In this document: piece after piece, positions 1 through 5,986 of the stretch
Layout: every line of letters begins with the position of its first letter
Position numbering within the stretch: the first letter of the stretch is position 1
Source: JACQFK01 sp035644495
Lineage (GTDB): Bacteria > Planctomycetota > MHYJ01 > JACPRB01
DNA: 6,728 bases
Direction: 5' to 3'
NCBI GenBank assembly: GCA_035644495.1
Contig: DASQOM010000016.1
Location: 1-6,728, forward strand
Made by a program: the position numbers and the translations under genes
Notes under the pieces: model-generated
What the model was told of the DNA's origin: nothing
The model's input: only the letters and a program-made list of their open reading frames with translations
The model's database searches: none

Positions 1-162
1 CTGAAGAACGGCAACTATCTGATCGGAAACTTTCTCCACGGCCAGGAAGGCAAAGGCGCCCACGCCTTCGAGGTCACGCGCGAAAAGAAGCTGGTCTGGA
101 CCTTCGCCGATCATGACCTCGTCAAATCGGCGACCATGGTCCGGGCGATCGACGAAGACTAG
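1..162 (+). CDS. C-terminal fragment of a PQQ/beta-propeller-like protein (5' end outside the window)
   Basis: An open frame enters at the left edge and runs 53 codons to TAG at 160-162. The start lies outside the window. The visible tail reads like the last blades of a WD40/PQQ-type beta-propeller: it has NGNYLIGNFLHG, then AFEVTREKKLVWTF, then ADHDLVKSATMVRAID. The pattern 'gene product or template, xVWTF, hydrophobic strand' is typical of PQQ-like propeller repeats in exported bacterial proteins, often read as sensory or binding scaffolds. The frame has strong G/C preference at third positions, supporting real coding. The substrate cannot be told from this fragment. It is convergent with the G8-domain gene, and the two stop codons overlap within CTAG (159-162). 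Identification as a propeller is by family resemblance from a short piece; an unrelated beta-rich protein is possible. Confidence 0.72.
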   Translation: MKNGNYLIGNFLHGQEGKGAHAFEVTREKKLVWTFADHDLVKSATMVRAIDED

Positions 163-2159
163 GGCCGGGGGATCCTCAGTTCGTGAGGCGTGCGTTCCCG
201 GTTGCCCGCCTCATCCTGCGCCCACGCCGTGATCCGCAGTTCGGCTCCGGGGTCCGCCTTCAGGATCGCCTCCCACTCCGACAGATCCGTGCCCAGCGGC
301 CGGGCGTCGGCGTCGTTGACCCTCACCTGATGGATCTTCCCGTTGTCCGAGGTCGTGCCCCGGACACGAATGCTTCCGTCCGGAAGCCGGATGGCCGACG
401 TGATCACGGTCGTCGGAGGGAGATCATCGGTCCATGAGGGAACCGCATCCTCCTTTGGCTTGGTCCCCGTCGGGGAAAACTCCTTGCTGACGCTGACCTG
501 GCCGAGCGAGACTGCGTGGTAGGCATGGTGCTCGTAGACCGGTCTCCAGATCGCGTACTCGGCGTTGTCGATGTCCATGCCGTCGACGAGCATCGACGGC
601 GAGACCGGGTGGAACGCCCAGTGCACGTCCCATAGCCGTGTGTTGCGGACGACGAAGGGATGACGCTCGTCGGGACCCACGCCGCCGACGGTCGGCTCGC
701 CGAACGGCGCGCCGCCGCCCAGGTTCAGCGCGTGGCGGCGCTGGGTGTGGGACTCGTTTCCGTCGAAGCGCACGAACGGCAGGGTGCGCACGTCGACGTC
801 CTTCCGCGACCCGTCCGGCTGGCGGACGTTGAGGACAGGATCGAAGGTCGCGTTCTTGGTCGCCTGGAAGAAGTAGCCGTACTCGTCGCATTCGCAGGCG
901 GTGTTCCGGGTGAAGCTGTTGAGGCTGTTCGCCCACCAGAAGCCCGAGCCGTCGTTCTTGTCGTAGGGCAGCACCTGCTTGGGCAGCGGCTTGCCGATGA
1001 ACGCCTGCACGGCGAGGTTCCGGTCGAGCACGTTATAGACCTCCGTGCCGTCCTCCATGAAGAAGCCGTGGCCGACGCTGCGATAGCCGACGCAGTCCCG
1101 CACGACCAGGAAGTTCGTGCCGTGGATCGTGATCCAGCGGTTGCCGCTATCCCAGATCGACGCGCCGATGACCGACGACCCGCGCATCGTGTCGCCCGCG
1201 CGATGGAAGTGGAGACTGTAGCGGCCGAGCACGCCCTCCTTCCCCAGATGACGGAACTCGGCGTACGCGATCGAGCCCGCGGAGTATTTGTGAAACATCG
1301 TATGACCGCGGGCGACGGCGGGATCCCCCGATTCCACGACCACGTTGCGGCTGAGGTTGGCGACGTCGCCGCGATACTCCCCCGCCGCGACGTGACCGAA
1401 CGCGAGCGGCTGATCCAGGGTCAGGCGCGTTCCGTCGAGCGTGGCGATCGTCCGCTCTTCCGTCTGCGGGTTGTCGCGCACGCTCGCCTGGAAGGTCTTG
1501 TTCTTTTTGCTCTGCCGGGTGGTCGCCGTCAGAATGACGCGGTCGCCCACGTTCCAGCCGGTCACCGCCTCGGCGATCGTCACGTCTCGATCGCCGGCCC
1601 GGGCGGTCTTCCCCAGCTTCAGCCAGGTGCGGCTCATCGGGGCCCCCTGAAATTCCATCCGTCCGCCGCAGCAGACGACGGCGGGCGCGGAGCCCTTGTC
1701 CATGCCCTCGATATAGACCAGCCGGATCAGCGCGCGGCGGCCGGCCTGGATGGGCCGTTCGGGCGTGCCCACCAGCAGGGAGGGCCGGGGCGCGGCGGGG
1801 TCGGGTTCGCCGAAATGGGCGTCGCAAGCGAAGCCCGTCTCGGCCGTATCCTCCCCCGCCTGGACGTTGAGCAGGCCGACATCGAGGCGCGTGTCGCGGT
1901 CCGGGTCGAAGCTCAGCGTTCCCGCGATGCGGACCGAGCGGATCGGCTGATCCGAGGAGACGTCATAGACGACGGAGTGGGTCGTGCGGATGAGGACCCG
2001 GGCGCCGGCTCCCGGAATGTGTCCGCCCTCCCAGGTCGAGGCCTCCGACCAGCGCCCGCTGGACGCGGAGCGGATCACGCCGGCCGCCTCCTGTCCCTGC
2101 GCCGGGCCTCCGGCCAGGAAGAGCAGCGCGAGGGCGCAGGGAAGCAGACTGCTTTTCAT
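159..2159 (-). CDS. Secreted G8-domain, CEMIP/TMEM2-like right-handed beta-helix protein
   Basis: The 666-residue product starts with a Sec signal peptide (about 1-22, hydrophobic core LLPCALALLFLAGG, likely cleavage after AQG), so it acts outside the cytoplasm. A G8 domain follows (about 26-150: SGRWSEASTW, HIPGAGARVLI, SVRIAGTLSF, VGTPERPI). Next come GGRMEFQG and WLKLGKTARAGDRDVTIAEA (about 165-198), matching the post-G8 region of animal CEMIP/TMEM2. A beta-helix core carries the family's landmarks LHFHRAGD (316-323), ITIHGT (343-348), GHGFFMEDG (363-371) and GSGFWWANSLNSFTRN (404-419). The C-terminus (about 580-666) looks like an Ig-like or fibronectin-like beta-sandwich. Animal relatives bind or depolymerise hyaluronan; whether this bacterial form cleaves a polysaccharide is inference. 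The ATG at 2159 is chosen because a GAGG Shine-Dalgarno lies 8 nt upstream (2168-2171) and the signal peptide begins there. It is monocistronic, divergent from the 2348 gene. The pair C422/C424 could form a disulfide. Confidence 0.92.
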   Translation of the reverse strand: MKSSLLPCALALLFLAGGPAQGQEAAGVIRSASSGRWSEASTWEGGHIPGAGARVLIRTTHSVVYDVSSDQPIRSVRIAGTLSFDPDRDTRLDVGLLNVQAGEDTAETGFACDAHFGEPDPAAPRPSLLVGTPERPIQAGRRALIRLVYIEGMDKGSAPAVVCCGGRMEFQGAPMSRTWLKLGKTARAGDRDVTIAEAVTGWNVGDRVILTATTRQSKKNKTFQASVRDNPQTEERTIATLDGTRLTLDQPLAFGHVAAGEYRGDVANLSRNVVVESGDPAVARGHTMFHKYSAGSIAYAEFRHLGKEGVLGRYSLHFHRAGDTMRGSSVIGASIWDSGNRWITIHGTNFLVVRDCVGYRSVGHGFFMEDGTEVYNVLDRNLAVQAFIGKPLPKQVLPYDKNDGSGFWWANSLNSFTRNTACECDEYGYFFQATKNATFDPVLNVRQPDGSRKDVDVRTLPFVRFDGNESHTQRRHALNLGGGAPFGEPTVGGVGPDERHPFVVRNTRLWDVHWAFHPVSPSMLVDGMDIDNAEYAIWRPVYEHHAYHAVSLGQVSVSKEFSPTGTKPKEDAVPSWTDDLPPTTVITSAIRLPDGSIRVRGTTSDNGKIHQVRVNDADARPLGTDLSEWEAILKADPGAELRITAWAQDEAGNRERTPHELRIPRP

Positions 2160-2167
2160 CGTGTCAT

Positions 2168-2171
2168 CCTC
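2168..2171 (-). promoter_or_regulatory. Ribosome binding site of the G8-domain gene
   Basis: On the minus strand the sequence TTGAGGATGACACG precedes the ATG at 2159. The GAGG core ends 8 nt before the start codon, a normal Shine-Dalgarno distance, and supports this start over internal methionines. I found no convincing -35/-10 pair upstream on this strand. Confidence 0.7.
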
Positions 2172-2216
2172 AACCGAGGCTAATACGATACCGGAAAGGA
2201 ATTATTGTGGGGACTC

Positions 2217-2230
2217 GAAGGGAGCCCTTC
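2217..2230. repeat. Short inverted repeat in the divergent intergenic region
   Basis: GAAGGG-AG-CCCTTC is a dyad with 6-bp arms and a 2-bp centre. It lies between the divergent G8-domain and TPR-like genes, 58 bp upstream of the G8 start codon. Such a dyad could be an operator for a dimeric repressor of the G8 gene, or chance; only position and symmetry support it. Confidence 0.3.
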
Positions 2231-2311
2231 ATGTCCATGCCTTGCTGGCCCGTCCTCCTGCGGTTGACGTTGCCTGGTCACGGTTCAACGGGGGAAGCGC
2301 CGACCGCGGCG

Positions 2312-2339
2312 TGGACAATCCGCGGACGGATTCTATAAT
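2312..2339 (+). promoter_or_regulatory. Sigma70-type promoter of the TPR-like gene, leaderless layout
   Basis: A -35 element TGGACA (2312-2317, five of six consensus bases) and a perfect -10 TATAAT (2334-2339) are separated by 16 bp. The -10 ends only 8 nt before the ATG at 2348. The intervening bases CGTCTCCC are almost all pyrimidines, so the first good initiating purine is the A of the start codon itself. Transcription would therefore begin at or within a few bases of the ATG, leaving no room for a Shine-Dalgarno. Confidence 0.75.
2317..2332. promoter_or_regulatory. Inverted repeat inside the promoter spacer (candidate operator)
   Basis: AATCCG-CGGA-CGGATT is a dyad with two 6-bp arms around a 4-bp centre. 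It sits almost exactly between the -35 and -10 elements of the 2348 gene, overlapping the last base of the -35. A repressor bound here would block RNA polymerase. No regulator is visible in the window. Chance is possible in sequence this rich in G+C. Confidence 0.4.
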
Positions 2340-2347
2340 CGTCTCCC

Positions 2348-2773
2348 ATGGCCGCTGCCGTCGAACTGCCCGCCGAAGAGCGCGTCCGCGAGCTCACCGC
2401 GGATCCGAAGCTCAGCGCCGAAGACGCGAACCGCTACGGCGACCTCTTCGTCCAGGCCGGTAAGTATCCCGTCGCCATGATGTTCTTCGAGCGATCGAAG
2501 GACCGCGGACGCCTCGGCCGCGTCAAGATGGACGCGATCCGCATGGGCGACGCCTTCCTCCTCCATTCGATCACGCGCCTGGTCCCCGATCTCGTCGAGC
2601 CCGGCGAGTGGAAGGAAGCCGGCGACGCGGCCCAGCGCGAGGGGAAGCTGCTGTTCGCCCGGGATTGTTATGAGAAGGCGGGCGACGCCGCCAAGGCCGC
2701 CGCCGTCCAGCAGGAGTACCTGAAAATCTTCCCCGCTGCCCCCGTCCCCCCGCCGGCGCAGCCTACTGCTTGA
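2348..2773 (+). CDS. Small TPR-like helical protein of unknown function
   Basis: This 141-residue protein is predicted cytoplasmic: no signal peptide and no membrane segment. It looks like a short alpha-solenoid. Residues 27-50 (ANRYGDLFVQAGKYPVAMMFFERS) and 88-127 (WKEAGDAAQREGKLLFARDCYEKAGD and onward) each fit the TPR helix-turn-helix spacing with small residues at the packing positions. A central helical stretch (55-84) joins them, and a proline-rich tail (129-141) closes the protein. TPR folds bind partner proteins; no partner can be named. The ATG at 2348 is the earliest possible start because an in-frame TAA lies at 2336-2338, inside the -10 box, and the codons between are TCG, TCT and CCC. 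There is no Shine-Dalgarno, consistent with a leaderless mRNA. The last 11 bp overlap the 3' end of the convergent membrane-protein gene. Third positions are strongly G/C, supporting real coding. Confidence 0.82.
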   Translation: MAAAVELPAEERVRELTADPKLSAEDANRYGDLFVQAGKYPVAMMFFERSKDRGRLGRVKMDAIRMGDAFLLHSITRLVPDLVEPGEWKEAGDAAQREGKLLFARDCYEKAGDAAKAAAVQQEYLKIFPAAPVPPPAQPTA

Positions 2774-4259
2774 CGCGGTCCATCAGGAAGTTCAGCAGCA
2801 GGTTCTGAAGCGCGTAGTCGCCCTGCTTCGTCGCCTGGCGGTCGAAGTGCGACAGCACGTGCAGCACCTTCCCCTTCCCTTTGTCGGGACTGAAGGCGAC
2901 CGCGATCGCGTTGTTCCGCGCGAGCTCCGGCGCCTCCGCCAGAACGTCGACCGTCGGCTTCTCCACCTTCATCGCATACGAGCCCGAATCGATCTCCCAG
3001 AGCAGCTTCTTCGAGACCACCGTTCCCGTCTTCAGACCCGTGAAGAAGACCTCGTCCAGCAAGGGGCTCTTCACGCCGGGCCTCGGCCGCATCGACACCG
3101 TCCGCGGCCCGATCATGCCGCCGTTCCTGATCGTCCCGGGGAATGCCCGCTCGAGGATCGAAATGCCCCAGTCGCTCGAAAACAGGTACCCGCCGCCCTC
3201 CACGAAGCGGCGGACGTTGTCGACCAGGTCGTTCGCGCCCGACACCGCCGCGAGCAGCACGCGCTGGTCCGAGAGCCGCGAGGACACTTTGAGCAGTTCC
3301 AGCCCCAGCTCGAAGACCTTGCGCTTCTCCTTTGTCTCCTGCACGCGCTTCCGCAGCGCCGTCTCCTTCTCGTCGAGCGCCTCGATCTCCTTCTGCAGGC
3401 TGGTCACGTCCGTGACCCGGAACAGCCCCTGCGCATAGCTGCCGTTGCAGTTCACCAGCAGCACCTTGCAGTGCGTCAGCGGGGCCTTGATCAGCTCCTC
3501 CGGATCCATCAGCGAGTAGGGGATCTCGAGCCGGTCCAGCACCTCCTGGATATGGTCGTACTGGCCCGTGACAACGACGATGTCGCGCTGGCTTCCCTCG
3601 CGCAGGGTGGTCAGCGTCCCGGAGCGGCGACGGCGGATCGCCGCGGTCGGATCCTTGTCGATGTCCGCCTCGGTGACGGGACCGTCGGCCTCCTTCGCGA
3701 GGCCCTTCGTGTCCGCGCGGGGGATGCCGGCCGAGGAACCGACGCCCACCGCCGGGGCCGCGGGCGCAGGATCGGGCGCGCCGCCCTCGGGTTCCGGTTG
3801 GGGAGGCGGAGGCACCACGTTCTCGGACTTCACGATGGGGGCCGGCGCCGGCGCAGGAGCCGTAGCGGCATCCGGAGCGGGCTTCGGCTCCTCGACCGGG
3901 GGCGGCGTCGGGGGCGGAGGCTCCTCCTTCTTCGGCAGTTCGGGGGCGACCTCGGGTCCCTTCGTGACGGGGCCCTCCTCGGGCGCGCCGATCTTGAGCA
4001 CGTCCTTCCCCTTCGCGTCCCGCCAGATCGTGACCGCGTAGGTCTGCTCGGTCTCGACGCGGATCTCCATATAGCAGACCACCAGCAGGAACCCCAGCAG
4101 CGCGTGGCAGAGCAGCGAGCCCAGGAAGATCGCGGAGGTCTCCATGGCCTTCATGGTGACGTCTACTTTCGGGGCAGGCGGGGCCGGAGGACGGGGGCGA
4201 CGCGCTCGGCGAGGAGGGCGGATCGGAGACTCGTCGATCGACCGCCAGGCTACGCTCAT
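2763..4259 (-). CDS. Membrane-anchored protein with TonB-like proline-rich stalk and GATase1-like domain
   Basis: The 498-residue product has a basic, proline-rich N-terminus (RPPRRARRPRPP, about 13-25), which favours a cytoplasmic N-terminus. One membrane helix follows (about 43-64, AIFLGSLLCHALLGFLLVVC). A long Pro/Ala/Glu-rich stalk (about 95-180) resembles TonB linkers, but no TonB C-terminal domain is present. Residues 225-275 (DIVVVTGQYDHIQEVLDRL, CKVLLVNCNG) and 332-495 (RVLLAAVSGANDLVDNVRRFVEGGGYLFSSDW, KVLHVLSHFDRQ) together look like a class I glutamine-amidotransferase-like fold. It is interrupted by a charged heptad-like helix (284-325). The GxCxG nucleophile motif of real amidotransferases is missing, so a catalytic amidotransferase role is unlikely. 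The C-terminal part should face the periplasm. It lies 59 bp downstream of proC on the same strand. ATG 4259 has no Shine-Dalgarno; M36 and M39 are alternatives but would remove the basic N-terminal tail. Function unknown. Confidence 0.82.
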   Translation of the reverse strand: MSVAWRSIDESPIRPPRRARRPRPPAPPAPKVDVTMKAMETSAIFLGSLLCHALLGFLLVVCYMEIRVETEQTYAVTIWRDAKGKDVLKIGAPEEGPVTKGPEVAPELPKKEEPPPPTPPPVEEPKPAPDAATAPAPAPAPIVKSENVVPPPPQPEPEGGAPDPAPAAPAVGVGSSAGIPRADTKGLAKEADGPVTEADIDKDPTAAIRRRRSGTLTTLREGSQRDIVVVTGQYDHIQEVLDRLEIPYSLMDPEELIKAPLTHCKVLLVNCNGSYAQGLFRVTDVTSLQKEIEALDEKETALRKRVQETKEKRKVFELGLELLKVSSRLSDQRVLLAAVSGANDLVDNVRRFVEGGGYLFSSDWGISILERAFPGTIRNGGMIGPRTVSMRPRPGVKSPLLDEVFFTGLKTGTVVSKKLLWEIDSGSYAMKVEKPTVDVLAEAPELARNNAIAVAFSPDKGKGKVLHVLSHFDRQATKQGDYALQNLLLNFLMDRVKQ

Positions 4260-4266
4260 CCTACGT

Positions 4267-4272
4267 ATTATG
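4267..4272 (-). promoter_or_regulatory. Possible -10 element just upstream of the membrane-anchored protein gene
   Basis: On the minus strand CATAAT (five of six matches to TATAAT) ends 7 nt before the ATG at 4259, and no usable Shine-Dalgarno precedes that ATG. This matches the leaderless layout at 2348, but I see no -35 element at the right distance. The gene may instead be read through from proC. Confidence 0.3.
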
Positions 4273-4318
4273 ACGTTGCCCGGAAGCGAAGGTATAGGCG
4301 GATCGACGGAAAAAATGT

Positions 4319-5134
4319 CTATCCGTGGAGGAGCTCGGACGCCCGCTTCGCCGCGCGGACGACCGTCTTGATCAGCGTCACCCGCAGGCCGCCCGATTCC
4401 AGCTCGAGGAGGCCGTCGATCGTCGTTCCGGCGGGCGTGGTCACCACGTCCTTCAGCTTTGCGGGATGCTCGCGGGTCTCGAGCACCATCTTCGCCGCGC
4501 CGAGCATCGTCTGGGCGGCGAGCTCGGTCGCGATCTCGCGCGGCAGGCCTGCCGCGACGCCGCCCTCCGCCATCGACTCCAGCGTGACGTACATGAACGC
4601 GATGCCGCTGGCCGAGAGGCCCGTGACCGCGTCCATATACTTCTCATCGAGGATCAGGACCCGGCCCAGCGCGGAAAAGAGCCCTTCCGCGAGCGCCAGG
4701 TGTTCGCGGCCGGCATTCTTCCCGCCGCAGATGCCGGTCATGCCCGCGCGGACCAGGCAGGCCGTGTTGGGCATCGTGCGGATGACCGGGACGCCGCCAC
4801 CCAGGCCGCGCTCGATGAAGGCCGTCGAGACGCTGGCCGCGGTGGAGATCACGATCTGGCTCTTGGTGATGACCTTTCGGATGGAGGCGAGGGCCTCGGC
4901 CATGACCTGGGGCTTCACGGAGAGCACGACGATGTCGGCGCCCTTGGCCGCGGCGGCGTTGTCGGTGGACGTCTTGATCCCGTACTGCTTCGCCTTGCGC
5001 TCGCCGGTCTCCGGGTGCCGGGTGGTGGCATAGATCTGCTCGGCATGGACGACCTTGGCCTCGAGGAGCGCCTTGATGAGCGTCTCCCCGAGCTTTCCCG
5101 CGCCGATGACGGCGATTCTCTTGCGCGCCAGCAT
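4319..5134 (-). CDS. proC: Pyrroline-5-carboxylate reductase
   Basis: ProC (EC 1.5.1.2) reduces 1-pyrroline-5-carboxylate to L-proline with NAD(P)H, the last step of proline synthesis in the cytoplasm. The 271-residue length is normal for the family. The N-terminal Rossmann domain has IAVIGAGKLGETL (7-19, GxGxxG), followed by ADIVVLSVKPQ (66-76) and the conserved IRTMPNT (118-124). The C-terminal helical dimerisation domain carries HPAKLKDVVTTPAGTTIDGL (223-242), matching the family signature with its substrate-contacting GTT. One departure is SASGIAF (174-180) where the family usually has GSGPAY, so the proline is isoleucine. The ATG at 5134 is preceded by GGGAGG (5139-5144) with a 4-nt gap. 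It is divergent from the 5211 gene across about 76 bp. The membrane-anchored protein gene follows 59 bp downstream with no convincing terminator between them, so co-transcription is possible. Confidence 0.96.
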   Translation of the reverse strand: MLARKRIAVIGAGKLGETLIKALLEAKVVHAEQIYATTRHPETGERKAKQYGIKTSTDNAAAAKGADIVVLSVKPQVMAEALASIRKVITKSQIVISTAASVSTAFIERGLGGGVPVIRTMPNTACLVRAGMTGICGGKNAGREHLALAEGLFSALGRVLILDEKYMDAVTGLSASGIAFMYVTLESMAEGGVAAGLPREIATELAAQTMLGAAKMVLETREHPAKLKDVVTTPAGTTIDGLLELESGGLRVTLIKTVVRAAKRASELLHG

Positions 5135-5138
5135 GAAG

Positions 5139-5144
5139 CCTCCC
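5139..5144 (-). promoter_or_regulatory. Ribosome binding site of proC
   Basis: GGGAGG on the minus strand ends 4 nt before the ATG at 5134. The gap is short but the core is strong, and no other start near the Rossmann glycine motif has a comparable site. A weak -10 candidate, TACATT at 5159-5164 on the minus strand, would give a short leader containing this site. Confidence 0.65.
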
Positions 5145-5174
5145 GGATAAGGGGCGAGAATGTATCACAAGCGG

Positions 5175-5204
5175 TTGAACAGACGCAAGGGGGCGCGCTA
5201 TGCT
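5175..5204 (+). promoter_or_regulatory. Candidate promoter giving a leaderless GTG-start mRNA
   Basis: TTGAAC (5175-5180, four of six matches) and TATGCT (5199-5204, four of six matches) are separated by 18 bp. The -10 ends 6 nt before the GTG at 5211, placing the expected first transcribed base on the G of that start codon. There is no Shine-Dalgarno in CCTGTC. The elements are weaker than those at 2312-2339; the exact spacing to the GTG is the main support. Confidence 0.5.
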
Positions 5205-5210
5205 CCTGTC

Positions 5211-5984
5211 GTGAGCGACAGCACGTTCGAGTACGGCGGGGTTCCCGCCGGCCGCTTCGCGATGTGGGAGGACATCCTCAAGGACGTCGGCTTCGCCCGC
5301 GGCTACGGCCCCGCCCACGGCCAGCCCGGCTACGACGAGCATCAGCGCGAGGCCGCGCGCGCGATCGAGCTGCTCTGGCCCCCCCTCGCCCTGCTGCCGA
5401 AGCACCTCGACACGACGCATCCCCACGTCGCGGCGTATCTCCAGTCGCTCGACCGGACCGTCGAGATGGCGCGCGGCGAAGGCCCGCGACCGGCCACGAG
5501 CCAGTCGCTCGCGCTCTCGCAGATCATGACCACGCTCGAGGCCCTGCTCCTCGGCCTGATCGGGCCCCAGGGGCAGTCGCCCCTGGCCCCGCGCACGGAG
5601 GAACTGCCCACCCAACCCTACTTCGAGGCCTGGCTTGCGACGGCGTCGGGCTCCGCCGACCTGGTCCCCGGTCCCGCCGCGAGGCGGACGATCGCCTGGC
5701 GCACGACCCGCGCCTGCGTCCTCCCCGATCAGGCGAAGGAGATCGCCGCAGCCGCGACCCGGGAAATCACGCTGGATTGGTGCCGCGCGCTGATCGACCA
5801 CTGGAACCGCAAGTCCACCACGCACAAGTTCCTGGGCCCGGCCGACGACGCCGAGCGCACCCGCTTCGCGGAGTGGCAGCCGCGATTTCATGAGGTGTTG
5901 GCGCGTCTCAAGGCGGATCTCCGGGGCTACGCGGAGCGCGGCGAAGTCTACCTCGGCTGGACCGGCTGGTACGGCCACGAGTAG
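5211..5984 (+). CDS. Unrecognised soluble, mostly helical protein
   Basis: I do not recognise this 257-residue protein. It has no signal peptide or membrane helix. It looks mainly alpha-helical: EHQREAARAIELLWPPLALL, SLALSQIMTTLEALLLGLIG and FHEVLARLKADLRGYAERGE are amphipathic stretches. Proline-rich turns and a Trp/Gly/Tyr-rich end (LGWTGWYGHE) also stand out. Nothing resembles a catalytic motif I can name. The frame is open further back to an ATG at 5160, preceded by a weak AAGGGG. I prefer GTG 5211 because a -10-like TATGCT ends 6 nt before it. Also, the 16 codons after the 5160 ATG and before 5211 have five A/T third positions, against one in the first 17 codons from 5211. It is divergent from proC and 113 bp upstream of the phosphofructokinase gene on the same strand. 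A hairpin begins 2 nt after its stop. Coding status is well supported by codon bias; the start is not certain. Confidence 0.75.
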   Translation: MSDSTFEYGGVPAGRFAMWEDILKDVGFARGYGPAHGQPGYDEHQREAARAIELLWPPLALLPKHLDTTHPHVAAYLQSLDRTVEMARGEGPRPATSQSLALSQIMTTLEALLLGLIGPQGQSPLAPRTEELPTQPYFEAWLATASGSADLVPGPAARRTIAWRTTRACVLPDQAKEIAAAATREITLDWCRALIDHWNRKSTTHKFLGPADDAERTRFAEWQPRFHEVLARLKADLRGYAERGEVYLGWTGWYGHE

Positions 5985-5986
5985 CA

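Noticed and set aside
174..188. CCTCA/TGAGG hairpin after the propeller gene stop
   Set aside because: Only 5 bp with no T run, and it lies within the coding 3' end of the G8-domain gene.
660..2183. 507-codon open frame on + opposite the G8-domain gene
   Set aside because: It is the antisense shadow of a gene with a clear signal peptide and family motifs. Its translation is Arg/Asp/Val/Ala-rich with no recognisable domain.
3760..3975. Repetitive G-rich stretch read as a possible tandem repeat or G-quadruplex array
   Set aside because: It is explained by the Pro/Ala/Glu-rich stalk of the membrane-anchored protein on the minus strand, with no regular repeat unit.
4306..4326. ACGGA/TCCGT stem with a T6 run just after the proC stop, as a terminator
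   Set aside because: The T run lies inside the loop and not after the stem, and the stem is only 5 bp, so it does not fit an intrinsic terminator.
2847..5033. 728-codon open frame on + spanning the membrane-protein gene and proC
   Set aside because: It crosses two genes and their intergenic gap in antisense. The product is Arg/Leu-rich low complexity typical of G+C-rich shadow frames.
4325..5893. 522-codon open frame on + opposite proC and overlapping the 5211 gene in another frame
   Set aside because: Antisense to a certain proC and out of frame with the better-biased 5211 gene.
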